Origin: Druceiella hillmani
Taxonomy: Eukaryota; Arthropoda; Insecta; Lepidoptera; Hepialidae
Reading direction: 5' to 3'
Length of the DNA: 64,000 bases
NCBI GenBank assembly: GCA_039881145.1
Contig: JAYKKI010000015.1
Span: 30,607,001-30,671,000, forward strand
The notes below the pieces were generated by a model. The model made no database searches and was not told where the DNA came from. It saw only the letters and a list, made by a program, of their open reading frames with translations. Below, piece by piece: positions 1 through 12,610 of the stretch (position 1 is the first letter of the stretch; the number at the start of each line of letters is the position of its first letter). Position numbers and translations under genes: made by a program.

Positions 1-280
1 GCGTTAAGGAAAATATGTCTTTTTTAGCTTGCGAAATACAAGAAATTTCAAAAGATTAAGTATGCAGATAGTATATTATAGAAGTAGTGCTGGTGCGAGT
101 AAATGTTGTCAAGGTTCGTATTTTATTAATATTTATATATAATGTAATTCCAGCAGGAGATGCAGAGCAGGCTTACAATCTGTTCGACTGACAACGTCAG
201 TCGAACGTCGTCGTTAAAGTAAAATTTCTACCATCAACACTTCCATAGAGCGAACTGCATTTCGACGCGCGCCTAATCCA
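1..280. other. AT-rich flank with a short hairpin
   Basis: No coding signal is visible. A perfect 11-bp inverted repeat (GTTCGACTGAC at 182-192, its complement at 196-206, 3-base spacer) is the only structure. At 301-308 the plus strand reads CGA|GTAAGTAT, a good donor-like site, but no convincing exon ends there. Confidence 0.4.
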
Positions 281-299
281 ATGCACAGTAGCCATATAC

Positions 300-600
300 G
301 AGTAAGTATACAGGTTCGGCTACGATGGCGCGCTATAGTCACGCATAGGGGCGAACTGCCGCGTCAGAGGGAGGTTCCGCGGCGAGCGGCCAAGGCCACG
401 GTCAGGGCCGGCCGTCTAGACGCCGCGAAACCCCTCCCCCCACCCGTGACGCCGCACCCCGCGCCCTACGCACCTCGTATTGTCTACCCGCTCGGGCGCG
501 CAGTGCACCTTTCGATTCGGGTGGGTGAGGGTGCTGCCGTGGCGGCGTACGGTTTATACATCGACACCGCGTGGGGTGGTACGCTTGGCGGTAGCTGATC
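300..600. promoter_or_regulatory. GC- and CpG-rich island
   Basis: This is one of the few clearly GC-rich stretches in an AT-rich window, with many CpG dinucleotides. Both strands carry open frames here: a 105-codon frame on plus at 281-598 and a minus frame ending at 484. That is expected in GC-rich DNA, so length alone proves nothing. It could be a promoter-associated island, an exon with its surroundings, or both; the minus-strand exon reading is listed separately. The plus-strand frame has no recognisable motif. Confidence 0.4.
484..594 (-). CDS. Possible terminal or internal exon, cytoplasmic tail of a membrane protein (weak)
   Basis: On the minus strand a frame opens directly after GATCAG (AG at 596-595), starts in phase 0 and runs 36 codons to a TAG at 486-484. 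The peptide is Pro/Ala/Ser-rich and includes LPPSVPPHAVSMYKPYAATA. Codon choice looks coding-like. The phase matches the phase-0 end of the membrane exon at 36520-36614, so this could be its next exon across an intron of about 36 kb. An alternative is an internal exon using the AAAG|GTGCAC donor near 505, which would leave the stop outside it. The weak point is the acceptor, which has almost no polypyrimidine tract. A one-in-three phase match is poor evidence alone. No family was recognised. Confidence 0.25.
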   Translation of the reverse strand, partial: LPPSVPPHAVSMYKPYAATAAPSPTRIERCTARPSG

Positions 601-1590
601 TGATAACTTTTTATGTGATTCTTTCCGTGTTTCGAAGAAAGTCCATTGTATTAAACATAATATGGTTATTTCTTTACAACAATTAATTTGCAGAGAAGAC
701 GATTCTTTCATTGCGAAAACTAATTTCGAACAATTTGCAGATGGTTTTAGCTGGCAGGGATAGTCATGAATTTGTCTGATTATTTTAATATTGTTAAATG
801 GAGTCAAGCGATAGTTTCGATGTTTTCATAGTTTATATCCAATATTGGTAGTTTATAATGCTCCCCAATTTTCAATAGCAATAGAAAAACATAAGTATAT
901 TTTTGTATTGGAATTCATATTGAAAAATAAAAAAAACGAATAAAATATTTGTGGAAGACGTAAAACATACGTAAGACGTAAGAAGCGTACATAGTACGCT
1001 TCTTTACTCACACTAAAACATACGCATGTAAAGATATCCATCGCTATTACACTCGGTCATGTCACATTATTTCTACCTCTTAGTATCAACGCTATTTTGT
1101 AAACATTAAAAATATGGAATGATTGCTAAACAATTATGACGTATTTAATATATTGAAATTAAGCCTTTGTTTGGCTCCTAAAAATGATGTTTTTTTCGAA
1201 AAACATCTTTGTTGACACACGATCGCTTACAACGTGCATGTTATATGCAGCTGACGCGAATATGTGCATGCACACCATAAATAGTGGGCATTTTTTGTGC
1301 GCTTAATGTATGGGCAGGTATTGTTATTGCATTGAAATATTTTTCAATAACTATTATGTTTTTTTTGTTAATAAGATTTCTTGAAAACATGTAGTAAAAG
1401 AAATAATATAGCAACAATAAAGACGATCAATTAATCTTTTAGAAATATTTTTAATGTTCTGATGAGAATACCATAAATTGTTGGCTCTTATTGAGGATTC
1501 AACATTTTGCAGCGTGTCACAATCGATCAACAGATCGTAATCAGCAGACCATGAACCAACTGTATCGACCTCTCTTAAGCCAATTTACCT
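601..1590. other. AT-rich stretch, no gene seen
   Basis: I see no exon, RNA gene or recognisable element. A small hairpin (GATGTTTTTTTCGAAAAACATC, near 1187-1208) is present and may be chance. Confidence 0.4.
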
Positions 1591-1594
1591 AAGT

Positions 1595-1800
1595 ATATTG
1601 GTCTATGCGCCGCCGGCTTGGGCTGCGTGGTGCGTCGGGGTGCAGCAAGTTAGATAGATTGTGCCAACGCATCGCTGTTGGCCTTGGCTTATAGAACTAG
1701 TTCAACGGATGCGTTGCCGGTTTTGGCGGGTCTTTTGCCTGCCTATTTCGCGATCGTGGAACGCGGTGCAAATATCGTTTTGGCACTTAGCAAGATTTCT
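1595..1800 (+). pseudogene. Non-LTR retrotransposon (LINE) reverse-transcriptase fragment, C-terminal side
   Basis: Two reading frames on plus carry consecutive pieces typical of the region after the polymerase domain in R1/Jockey-like LINE proteins. At 1595 the frame reads ILVYAPPAWAAW, which resembles the LLYGAPVWA-type motif. From 1681 another frame reads ALAYRTSSTDALPVLAGLLP, which resembles the RAYRTVSTDALLVLAG-type motif that usually follows about 30 residues later. A stop and a frameshift separate the two, so the copy is dead. Only a fragment of a protein of about 1000 residues remains. The clade assignment is from remembered motif patterns and is tentative. The block is more GC-rich than its surroundings, as expected for a recently inserted element. 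Confidence 0.7.
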
Positions 1801-2140
1801 GATGCGGGTCCGTTTTTATTGAATTTTTCGCAGGTGAATCCATTCTTGATAGAAAGACACGTATTTTGAAGATTGTTTGTGCTCATTGGCATTGATTGGC
1901 TCTTCAGTGATTATTATACTTTGCAATTTTTAATGACTAATTGCGAAGATACAGTCTTTAACCCAGTTGAATGGAAGCGCTCGATTGTAGATATGGTACG
2001 CTATTGGTGGACCTTCGAAGGTCCCTTATTTTGTATGAGGAGGGGATGTTACGTGTCTCAGAAGGGACCCTGAAACAACCCATGTGAAAGGCGGGAAGAA
2101 TGTAGAGCTCTTACTTGTAGTGAACATCCCGTAGATTATA
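1801..2140. other. Possible continuation of the LINE fragment
   Basis: Open frames run on at 1873-2073, but I recognise no motif. The base composition is intermediate, so this may be further LINE sequence, though nothing proves it. Confidence 0.2.
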
Positions 2141-2206
2141 ATATGATGTAATACGAATGGTATTGTATAATATGATATGATATGATAAGACATGATATGA
2201 TATGAT
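2141..2206. repeat. ATGAT pentanucleotide microsatellite
   Basis: Imperfect tandem copies of ATGAT/ATGATATGAT run through 2170-2206, preceded by the related TGATGTAATACGAATGG segment. It is a simple sequence repeat. Confidence 0.8.
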
Positions 2207-2940
2207 TTTAATGAACCCGAACAGTGCCGAGCTACACTAGTTCCCATTTTCTAAATCATTTAAGAGTGATAGCGTCTAAAGTTGGACTGGTGTGAGGTGA
2301 CCGGTTTTATGACAAGTCTTCAGCATTATTTTTCATGATAGCCTTGGAATGTATCAAGAAAATTATGAATGGATGCGCAAAAATATTCAATTGAAAAGGA
2401 AATATTTCGTTACAAGTTTATGTAATAGTCACAGAGAATAGCGCTGAATACGTTGGAAATATCGGTAAGTTATTTGTTTTTTAAGTCGCTTATAAAAATG
2501 ATCTCATAACTTAATAGAAAACATAGTTTAATAACTGTGACGCGGATGTGGGTACCGCGAAGAAGTTATTTGTTTCTTAAAAGAAACTTATTGAAAAGAG
2601 AAAAAAATAAATGAGAAATATTAAAAAAAAACGTTCACGTATTTATAAACTGTCACTAAATAAAACCGTTAATGTTAAAGATCGATCAAAATTAGTTATA
2701 ATTAACCATTGTTGTGTGGGTTTGATAGCTTTTATATTATATAAAAATAATTTCGTAGAATCAAATATAAATAGATTAACAAAATAAGTATAATTATAAA
2801 ATAACATATTATAATGTATGTGCGTGGAGCTCTTGTGTGTCTTTTATATCCTCAATATAATGAACGAGCTATAACAGCGGATACTACGAAACAAGTTACG
2901 ATAAATAAAAAATTGTTATATAACCATGTTTTGCCATCAT
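2207..2940. other. AT-rich stretch, no gene seen
   Basis: Nothing recognisable. A donor-like CG|GTAAGTTA occurs at 2464, without a matching coding exon. Confidence 0.4.
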
Positions 2941-2944
2941 CGTC

Positions 2945-3485
2945 ATCGAAAAATAAAATGAATCTCAACAATAAAGAAAACACATATTTCATCATTATAG
3001 CTATCCAAGAGCAACGAGAGTATCGTGGAAAATTAAATTAAAAATCTTAATAAAGAAGTAGTTGTTCCAGATTATAAATAAATTTCGGGAGAATCGCATT
3101 GAGCGAAGTGTATGCATGGGAGGGAATTAGGGGGAAAAATATAACATAGAAGTGAAATAACAAAGAAAATCACATTTTATCAATATAGTCTTTCAAAACC
3201 GACATGATCCCTGTGGATAATTAAAAATGAAAGATTAAGAAAATTGTAGTTGTTCAACATTGACGAAATGTAAAACAGCTCTCACACAAAGCAAAGAATG
3301 AAAACCTCCACCATCATAAAATGAAAAATTTTACCATCATAGTTATGCAAAAGCGACACGGCCCCTTTAAAAATGCAACATGAAAGACCAACAAAGAAGT
3401 AGTTGCTGTAGGTTAAACAAGTTTTTGAAGGATACTCATATAAAGCGAAGAGGATGCACGAGAGCGAATAAGGAAAATAACTAAC
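2945..3485. repeat. Degenerate tandem repeat, about 155-190 bp unit, three copies
   Basis: Three diverged copies of one unit can be followed by landmarks that recur in the same order. The first landmark is TTTCATCATTATAG at 2989, TTTTATCAATATAG at 3175 and TTTTACCATCATAG at 3329. The second is AAAGAAGTAGTTGTTC near 3050, AAATTGTAGTTGTTC near 3240 and AAAGAAGTAGTTGCTG near 3392. The third is a GCGAAG/GCAAAG-containing segment near 3100, 3290 and 3440. No protein is encoded across the units. The origin is unknown. Confidence 0.65.
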
Positions 3486-4570
3486 AATTCACTTAGTTAA
3501 TACACGTAGTAGATGACTAAGCAATGGATACGTTTTGACTTTGTAAGTTAGCTTCTACGGCTCTGTGCCTCGAGTGATATCGCTCGAGTAGAATGTTCTG
3601 CCGAAATAATTACGCGTCGGGGATGATGACGTATGATTGGATGATGTATGATAATGGTGACAAACGCCAATTGTCTTATTGTCGCTCACTGTCGCAGCAC
3701 GAACGTGACGTGCCGCTTGTTGTTTGCGTGGCGGCGGTCAGACCGCATTTTGCAATAATATTTTTTGTCCTTTTTTTATTTTGCTAAAGCCGAGACGACT
3801 TAACACGTCGACCTTGATTCGAATTTTTAGTGTTTGCCCAATTTGAATGAATTACTTCTCAAGTATAGAAGACATATTATAGACTCGCTAAGAGAATCGT
3901 CAGTTTTGAGTTGTTTTTTTTTTAATTTTTGTTGTCGATGAATAAAATTGCGACTAAGTAAACATACGTTGGATCAAATTTTTTCTTTTTATTTTCTTAG
4001 TTGTTGTAAACCATAATGAGTTTTTAGTGTTCCATTGGAAACGAAATATATTAAGATATCGGATATTTTTAAAACGTCGATAATTAAATTAATAAACGCC
4101 TGTACTTTTGTAGAATCGGTTTGACTATTTTAAGACTACTCTTAATTTACACAATGTTTTACCTATCATCTTAATGTGCACGACGACGTTAGATAAAACG
4201 TAATATAGGCCACCTGTAACGACCTTGTACTATTTTGTATTGGGCGTGGTTCTTCATTTGACTTGTTCGATTCATGATTTTCAAAACATTATTATAGTAT
4301 TTGTGCAGTTTTTGTTTTTATTGTCGTTTGTTATGTAATTGTTTCGTCTTTTATTTATGTTGTGCCTATTAATGGTTAGTGCATTCATTACTCGTATAAA
4401 TGTTGGTTTGCGTACTGTGTATGATGACATTTCAATATCAATTTCGTGTTGTTTGATTGCCCTTATAATGTGATCAATGTTTAAAATAAAAAGTTATTAT
4501 TCCTTTGAGTTATATGAGTAGATTATTTTTTTTATTTCTACATAAGAATTGCTTATGTTAGATGTAAATG
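3486..4570. other. AT-rich stretch, no gene seen
   Basis: No exon or element was recognised. A 64-codon open frame at 3593-3787 looks random. A near-palindrome CTCGAGTGATATCGCTCGAG lies near 3572-3591. Confidence 0.4.

Positions 4571-4572
<2 letters not shown>

Positions 4573-4611
<39 letters not shown>
4573..4611. repeat. (TA)n microsatellite, left of the transposase relic
   Basis: About 38 bases of alternating TA abut the left side of the transposase pseudogene. A second TA array lies on its right at 5699-5760. Confidence 0.95.
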
Positions 4612-4612
<1 letters not shown>

Positions 4613-4666
4613 AGGGGCGCGGGAGGCGTCGTTAGAAGCGCAAGCGGTGCGGATGTTTTAGAAGCC

Positions 4667-5603
4667 ATGGAACAGTGGAGTGGAGAGCACCGCGCTTTTG
4701 CCGTCGAGGCGTATATTTCGAGTGGATTTTCGCTGTCTGTAGCACGCCCTCGATTTAATAATCGTTACAGTATTCGTCGATTACGTGATGGACCATCGAT
4801 CAACCTCATTCAGTTATGGGTAGCAAGGTTCATAGCTACAGGATCAACATTAAATAGGCCCAGGCCAGGACCTACACCATTGGTAGCCACGGATGAAAAT
4901 GTCGAGCATGTTATGGTTTCTATCGTTGAAAATCCCCGTTTATCACTGCGTACACGTTCACCGATATTGGGAATTCCGAAATCAACTTTTCAGGTAATAA
5001 TGCGAAAAAAGCTCAAGTTCCATCCATATAAAATTTAAATTGTTCAAGATTTACACGATTCTGACTTTGAATTAAGAAAAACTTACGCGGAGGTGATGTT
5101 GTTGAGATTTCGTACTGCTACCCGGATGGGCAACATATTCTTTAGTGACGAAGCTCACTTTCACATTGGAGGATATGTGAATAAGCAGAACTTTGTTACT
5201 GGGATGTCCACAACCCAAGACAATTGCATCAAGAGCCTTTACATAAGCCTAAAGTAACAGTCTGGTGTGCCATGTCTGCATCTGCAAGCATAGGGCCTTA
5301 TTTCTTTAAAATCAACGTGGCCAAACTGTAACTGTGAATTCGGAGAGATATTCCCAGATGTTAAATGACTTTTTCAGAGTAGAACTACAGAATAGTCCAT
5401 CCTTGAACCAAAACACATGGTTCCAGCAGGACGGGGCCACAGCTCACATTGCTAATGTGTCCATGAATGCAGTGCGGCAGTTATTTCACTGTGACACAAC
5501 TCAAAGAAAATATTCGAGCCGAAGTCAGTAGGGCGTGCTAGACTCGCAGAGTGTGTCAGACTCGATGGCCGCCATTTGGAAAACGTGGTTTTTAAGAAAT
5601 GAA
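4667..5603 (+). pseudogene. IS630/Tc1-mariner superfamily transposase, DUF4817-type, broken
   Basis: The ATG at 4667 begins a helix-turn-helix region (MEQWSGEHRAFAVEAYISSG) typical of DUF4817-type insect transposases, ending in KLKFHPYKI near 5036. Further pieces follow in shifting frames: FFSDEAHFHIGGYVNKQN near 5140-5195 with the first catalytic Asp, KVTVWCAMSASASIGPYFF near 5250-5310, NSERYSQMLNDFF near 5337, and WFQQDGATAH near 5420 with the second catalytic Asp. The segment that should carry SPDL...FLWG and the third acidic residue is missing: the frame jumps near 5485-5495 from VRQLF to the LKENIRAEV part. The C-terminus DGRHLENVVFKK ends at a TGA at 5601-5603. Stops, frameshifts and the deletion make it non-functional. 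It is an autonomous-element relic and not a host gene. Confidence 0.9.
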
Positions 5604-5698
5604 ATCCGCATTTGTTGTTATAAAGTTAAAATAAACCTACTTTGTATTAGAGGTGTAGTTTTTTTTACAATTTTTCAAACATTGAAATCTGCCACTGG

Positions 5699-5700
5699 AC

Positions 5701-5760
<60 letters not shown>
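5699..5760. repeat. (TA)n microsatellite, right of the transposase relic
   Basis: Alternating TA with single interruptions (ATACATATA at the left end, GTATATA at the right). The element duplicates or targets TA, so insertion into a pre-existing TA array is plausible. Confidence 0.95.
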
Positions 5761-8700
5761 CTAGACATAAATGGATACTTAACTTTCAAGCGTATATATA
5801 AGACGAAAATAATCTATACCATTTTTGGGTTGATGGTTTGAAGTTTGAGGCTTTGTAGCGGAGAAATAATTTATTTTTCAATCGAGAAGCTAATACTTTA
5901 TAAGAAAACTTTATTATTTGTAATTGTTTTGTTTTTGTGTTCAGTTGCACATAGAAGGCTTGATACACTATTTAAAAAAACGGCTTGTATAATCAGCCAA
6001 AATTCGAGATTTTGATTATAAACTGACTCTTCGTCGGAAGCGTGAAACTTTAATTTTTTAGTCTCTAGCATGCTCCAGTTAGAATACTATTGCCGCAAAG
6101 TGTATGAGAAATATAATGCAGTATATATAAGTATAGAACACTTGCATTGAATCTTTTTTATTTCTATCTACTGCAACGTGGATGTACTATTTCGTTTTAT
6201 TTATGTACAGTGTCCTAAACATTCCTAATATTATAATTTTTATCGATATTTTTAAACAATCAGTCTATGTACAACGTACCACAACTTGTACAAAAGTTTG
6301 AGCCTTGTACTAATGTAACATTCTCATAGTGTAGGGATTGGAACTCCTAATAATATCGATATATATACTATATATACTACCGACAACAAATCATTATAAA
6401 ATTGTAAAAGTGGGACCTAGATCTCACAGTAATCGGCATAAGGAGTTTTATGTTGTTTCGTAGCTCGATTTAGTCATTCGTTTCGTCATTCGTTCGTTTC
6501 ATATAATTGCATCCCTAAAACAGTTCCCATTGTCAGATCGGTAAAAGCACTATTTAAATCAATTACACTACTTAATCACATAAAATTCAGGAGGCATCAC
6601 GGTTGGCAGGTACACTTGGTCGGTTTTTCAAAATATACAAAAATAGACCTTAGAAGACTTACATTATAATTAATGTTATTTTTACAAGTGACTTTTGTTT
6701 AGTTGGTCTATTTCGTTAAAACAATTAATAAAACAAAATGTCATGTGGGCAGTTTCGAAGTGTTCTTTGGCGAATTCTTTACTTTTAATTTTTTTACGAA
6801 TTAAAGACGCTATTTTTTATTTCCTTATGTGAAGTTTCAGCGAAAAATTAAAAAATAATTTTTTTTTATATATCGGCTATACAGTATATAGGTATACGAA
6901 ATTTGAGCAAAATCACTAAGGATCTGACCTCAGTAAAATAATCATATTTTGCGGTCAATAATGTAAAGAAATAGAATTACTGAAGATATTGTAAGAGAAC
7001 TTCAGCCATTGACAGGACTTCAGCTAGGACACCTTGGTATTTTAATTTAGAGATTGAAGAGTTTGTAAGGTGGTAAATACTTTTCCCTTAAAATACCTTT
7101 TTTACATTAGCAATACTTTCTCGAATCGAACCTGCGTTTTATTCAATTTAAACCTTTTCTTTCCGCATGGCAATCGTGCGATACGTACGGCGTTCTCCGT
7201 TAGTTTCTTTAATTCTATAAAAGTTACTTCCCTTAAAGATAAGATAGAGATAAGATAAATGTGAGGCAGAAGTTTGTCCTTCTTCGAATTATCTATATGG
7301 ATATATGTATATTTAAATCGATAGATAGGCGCATATGCGTATTTATTCAGGCAATATGGAAAGAAAAATAAGTTACCAAATTATGTATTATCGTAACCAA
7401 TCGGGATCATTCGCGCGAAATTTTTCGTTCTAATGATTGATAAAAAAACGTATGTTCGTGCGTTCACATATCGGAAACGCGGTGTAACAGTTTGTTTGAA
7501 AAGTCAATTACTATGTTTTGTTGTGCGACTTTTAGATCTGATTCATATAATTATAGATTGTAGATAACATTTCTTTGTTCCCTGAATACATATCATATAT
7601 GTGATAAGGCCACATTTGTATAATTCATTTGCTTTTTTGTAGTTCAGAGTAGAATGTTAATATTGTACGCTAGACAAACACTATTATCTATAAGCACATG
7701 TCAAATGTGATAATATTTTTATGCAGAGATTTTGAACAAAACGGGCATTAAACATTGTCATTATTACACATCATAATTCTCCATAGTACTTTGTTTAGGA
7801 AGTTCTTTGCACTTGCACCATGTTCGGAAAGCAATGTTTATTGTTAAGTGTTATCTCTGAGCAACCCACACATTTAAAGACTTTGCTTAGAATTTTAGAA
7901 GAGCTTAAGATTAATTTTTTTAATTAAGATCATAATGGATCGACGAATTTTTGCGCCAAAAAGCGGCAACGTTTCTCTATCCTTGAAACTTCACCAATAT
8001 ATAATTTTTTTAGTGTATTTGATATTATCTATATCTAGTATTGTACGTCTTTCATTTTGTTCGGTATTACTTATAAAGCTACATATATTAGCACCTCGAA
8101 ATCAGATTTTGACAAAAAATTGTCGTTAACTACGTACTATCTTAGATTATCCTTTGCTTAAGAAAAGGAGATTATAATCGTGAAAATCGGTAAGGGTTTA
8201 GAATGGGTAAACTTGCCAACCGGAAGATGATATTACGGCTAAATATGCAGGTCGCCCTACCAGTTGCGATAATCCCTCTCGCAAAATCCGTGAAAGCACA
8301 AAAGAAAGAAGACAGCGAGCATTTGTTCAAGTACATATTTCGCATCAACTGTCACATTCACTACTCCATTATGCTATCATCTTATTTCTTCCTTCTCTAC
8401 AATAGCGAACAGAAAAGAAAGCACGCACTACAGGTTATGGCCAAGTTGTGACATTGAAGTTGTGATTTAAAATTTGCATTAGATATTCTTACAAATCTTT
8501 ATGTCACGCAGTGCTCATCGCAACACGTTTTATTTTGAATTAAACAGCTGTATGTTATTATGTTAATACGTTCAATGAAACAATAGTTCGAATGGCCCAC
8601 TATTAATAAACATGTGGAAATTAATATTCATTTACTTATATTTCAGCTATGTCATATTAAAAGGAGAAACTGCAAGAACAATTCACCGTGATTATGATTT

Positions 8701-9350
8701 TTAATAATATCGGATGTGTAATTGTGAAACATTGACGATGCAGGATACGAGAAAAGAAACTTTAGATTTATTTCAATGTATGTATATGAAGAATTAGCCC
8801 CATATAAAGCTAATTTCAATCACTGAACTTCTATCGTTCGTCTACATCAAAATTCTATTGCATATCCCCGACAAAAAGTTATTTTTCAAAGCTTTCCTTT
8901 CTTTAATGGAAAAAAACTTAGATAAAATGAAAATTACACTTGCAACGAATCGCTTCTTACATTTCTTTTCTATTTCCTTAGATTATATCCATTCATATGT
9001 TTATGAACGTACCTTTGATGGAAGGATTTTAATAACTGAAAAAAATAAATTCTACCATGGAATAAATGTATTATTTGATGTCCATCTCCACGACCCAGAC
9101 TTTATACACAAACAAATCATATGGATTGTTGAGTAGTTGACGTGTGAAAGTAGAACAAACAATTTTGTTTTCGAAATTCCATTATTAGTTAGGCTTTCGA
9201 ATATAAGTAAATTTTAAAATATTACTATAAGATAATTCGATTATATAGATAGTTCATTATCTTGATTACGAGATTTGGAACAATATCTGATTAGAGGTAA
9301 TGTTTGAGGGAATTTGTAAAACATACCGTTTCGGCGCTACAGTCTCAAAA
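5761..9350. other. AT-rich stretch, no gene seen
   Basis: Open frames at 7935-8129, 8203-8451 and 8858-9136 (92 codons) show no motif, no splice context and no coding-like composition. I treat them as chance. No RNA gene was recognised. Confidence 0.4.
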
Positions 9351-9354
9351 GTTA

Positions 9355-9427
9355 GATCGTAGCAGACTCATGGCAGTCGTAGCAGACTCATGGCAGATCA
9401 AGTCGTAGCAGACTCATGGCAGATCAG
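9355..9427. repeat. Tandem repeat, about 21-27 bp unit, three copies
   Basis: The core TCGTAGCAGACTCATGGCAG occurs three times in a row, with a variable spacer (none in the first, ATCAAG in the second, ATCAG after the third). Confidence 0.9.
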
Positions 9428-10750
9428 TTTTAAATTCAGAATCTGTACGGTATCCACACTACTCACTAAGCAAACATGTGAGGTCAATATCTTCATCTTC
9501 AAACCGCCTGGTTGGAGGTAATTTTCTTTTTCTATTGTCGCTAAAAGTTATCTTTCCGATGACTTTTTGTTATTAAACAATTAAAGCACGGGCACGAACA
9601 TAAACTGTCAAGTATTAAATATAAAAAAGTCAATAAATTATAATGTTAATCGATTTGTGGTAATAAATAGGGGGCGTAATAAAAATGTATAAGGGAAATA
9701 ATGTGGCTGGAGTGGGAATAACGCGCGACGCAACAGCGCGGCGAGATAGATCGTCAGTACGTAAACTTTTTGTGGTAGAATGAGCGGTTCCTTGAATAGG
9801 GCCTTCTTGCCGTATCGATTTGTTTTGAAATTATCTTTATAAATATAAACTTAATGTGTATATGTGCGTCTATTTTTATAGGCTTTGGCAATTTTCAATT
9901 GATTTCCTTTAAATTTTACACACTTTCTACGCCCTAGCAACAAATGTTAAGGGGGTGGCAATTATCCCCACTAATTATTTCACACCAAATAAACGCAAAG
10001 TTTCACACTGACTTTTTCAAATCGTAATGAAATTAGGTATATTAAGTGATGGGTGTATGGACGGTTTCCAAATATTATGTTAATATGATGATTGGTTTTG
10101 ACATGAACACACATTTAAAATTGGCAGATTTAAAAAAAAATGTGTCATGGCCATTTTTTTAAATTGTATTAACTGATTAACTAATTAAACTAGAGAGCGC
10201 ATGCAAGGTCTTGATTTCAATCTCTTATGGGGTTTCACATAACATATATAGCGTGTTTTACAACGCATTTTTTAATGAATCAAATTGTGTGTTTTGTTTT
10301 TGAAGTTATGTTTCAGAAATTTGGAAAAATGGTGACGTATGTTATTAAGAAGAGATGTCAATTTGGACTAATGTAATCATTAACTCTCATCTCTGGATTT
10401 TTTGAGAAAACTTTGGACTAAATAGAGTTATGATGATACTCGTATCTGACGTATTGTACATTTCTGTTGTCGTACAAATAAGTTAAGAAAGTTTCGAGTT
10501 CACTCAAAGTAATTTGAAGCAAGAGACGCGAATCTAAAGAAAGGTTACGTAATTTAGTTGACCTAAGTTTAAATTATCCTGGCTGGAGGGCTGACTGCAT
10601 AATTTTCTGGTTTATGTGTATACCTGGCTGACAGTATAATTTCCTGCTTGTATGTTTATATCAAGTAAGTATAAATCGAAAGTAGCGAGTTGTTTTACGT
10701 AATGTGCAATAATGTTCTCACTAAAGTCCGCAATTTTAGCTGTGACTTAT
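9428..10750. other. AT-rich stretch, no gene seen
   Basis: A modest GC rise at 9720-9760 holds GCGCGACGCAACAGCGCGGCG but no open exon. Nothing else is recognisable. Confidence 0.35.
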
Positions 10751-10751
10751 T

Positions 10752-10754
<3 letters not shown>

Positions 10755-10807
<53 letters not shown>
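10755..10807. repeat. (TA)n microsatellite
   Basis: About 53 bases of uninterrupted alternating TA. Confidence 0.97.
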
Positions 10808-10810
<3 letters not shown>

Positions 10811-12600
10811 TAAATGAAAAAGTTTTTATTACTATTAATATATATTTTGTTTCGTACCGTGTTGCCCTGGATTCCTAATTAGTGTTACGTGTTTTGACTG
10901 TAGAAAGCTCTTTATTGTGCAGACAAACAGTTTTTGGAGAAATGTGTCTGCTCTCTATATCTTGCAGGTAAGAAATAATTAGTCTGAGTGGAGTCTTTTC
11001 TCATCACGTTTTACATGATACAAAATGGACCAAGATTTCTTGAATCTTGTTCATTTATGATTCTCGCTCGTTGTTATTCACTGAAAATACAATGCTATTT
11101 TTGAATACTAGAGATACAGCAGGTTGAGTATAGAAACGCAGTGACACCCATACTGTTCTTGATTGTTATAAAACGAGAGCTTCTTACGGTTTGATGCTAG
11201 TAAATCTTCAATTGTGAAGAGCAACTTCGCGTTTGTGTCGACTAGATGAGGTCGCTGATTTAGGCGTCTAATTTGAGTTGCAGTTGACTATTCGTGGTCA
11301 TACAGTGGATGGGGCAAAATTATCTTTTAGAGAGCTTAGCTGCGCCGTAGTCTCTTCTTGCTGCATGATCCTAGATTCTCTGAATTCTAAGATGCATCTT
11401 TCTGTTAGCTATCAATTGTATTATTTAAATAATCGACTTTTTACAAAAGACGTTCCTTCGATAACTCCATAAGAGATGTTTCTACGATTAATATTTTCAA
11501 CCAATTTTTCTCTGAGTAGATATGGTCAGTTTTAATCATTTTGCACTTCAAGAGACATGTTGCATCTTGGGAAGTGTAAAACTGTTACAAACTGCATTAT
11601 TGAAGTATCTACATTATTTTTGCCCAATAATTGCTTGTGTAATATTCTTCCTTAAATTTACCATAGTATTCAACTGCCCAATCATCTAATCATAATTATA
11701 TCAGAGTTTATTTTGCTTACCACGAATGAGAATTATAATTTAAACTTGTTGTCGTTATTTGTATTAAATTATATTGTTTACTTATTTATCAGCACATGTA
11801 TTTTTATTGTAACAATTCTGTGTAAAAATGTTTTTAAATAAATAATAAGTTTATAATAATAATAAATAAGTCATGACAAGAAAGTTAATTTTCATACTAA
11901 TACAAACAAGCATTAAAGTGATGAATGCGACCAGCGTCAATCATTGCCTAGGGAGTCAAATATTAAAATGGCCATAACATGTTCATTGTTCAGTGGGAAT
12001 CTATTAGACCCGCAATATTAAGGGACGTCGTTAAGTTCATGTCGTCACACACAAGTATTCCAGGCAACTATCTAGAATTTGGGTTAGGAGAGGTTTCGGA
12101 AATCTTTGTCCCCACGTATGTAGATATGAAAATTGAAATAAAGTATAAAAATAATGGTGAAAATACAATAATGTTCTGTGTATTCCGTTTTCTGTTTGTT
12201 GATTTATTAACGACTTGTTTTTCTAGAAAATATTTTATTTAATGTAAGTTCGAAGAGTTTCGAGGTGTTCCTTAAGAGAATCCTCTTATTAAAAACGTAG
12301 AAACTTGAAATTGGGCATAGTAATAACGGATTCCATCTTCGAAACTGCTAAAATCAAAATTATGAACGTCTATTTAAACGGTTTTACTGTCCAAGTGTTA
12401 TCAGGTATCTCGATGACATGTTGTACTCATTCTGTCTATGCGGCCAGATAATAAACGTAAAATGATGGAAACAGCGATTTTCACTACGTAATTGGCAAAG
12501 GTACAAAGTGTCAATGACCTACAGACTTTTTGAGAATTGCTCTGAATATGGAACTTCTAAGCGGGGTCTCTCTTATATTTATCGATTTACATTTCACCAT
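10808..12600. other. AT-rich stretch, no gene seen
   Basis: Frames at 11278-11472 and 11979-12242 have no recognisable features. At 10956-10972 an acceptor-like TATCTTGCAG is followed at once by a donor-like GTAAGA, which leaves no exon. Confidence 0.35.
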
Positions 12601-12610
12601 CATATTATAG

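Noticed and set aside
8858..9136. 92-codon plus frame as a gene
   Set aside because: AT-rich, with no motif and no splice sites; frames of this length are expected at this window size.
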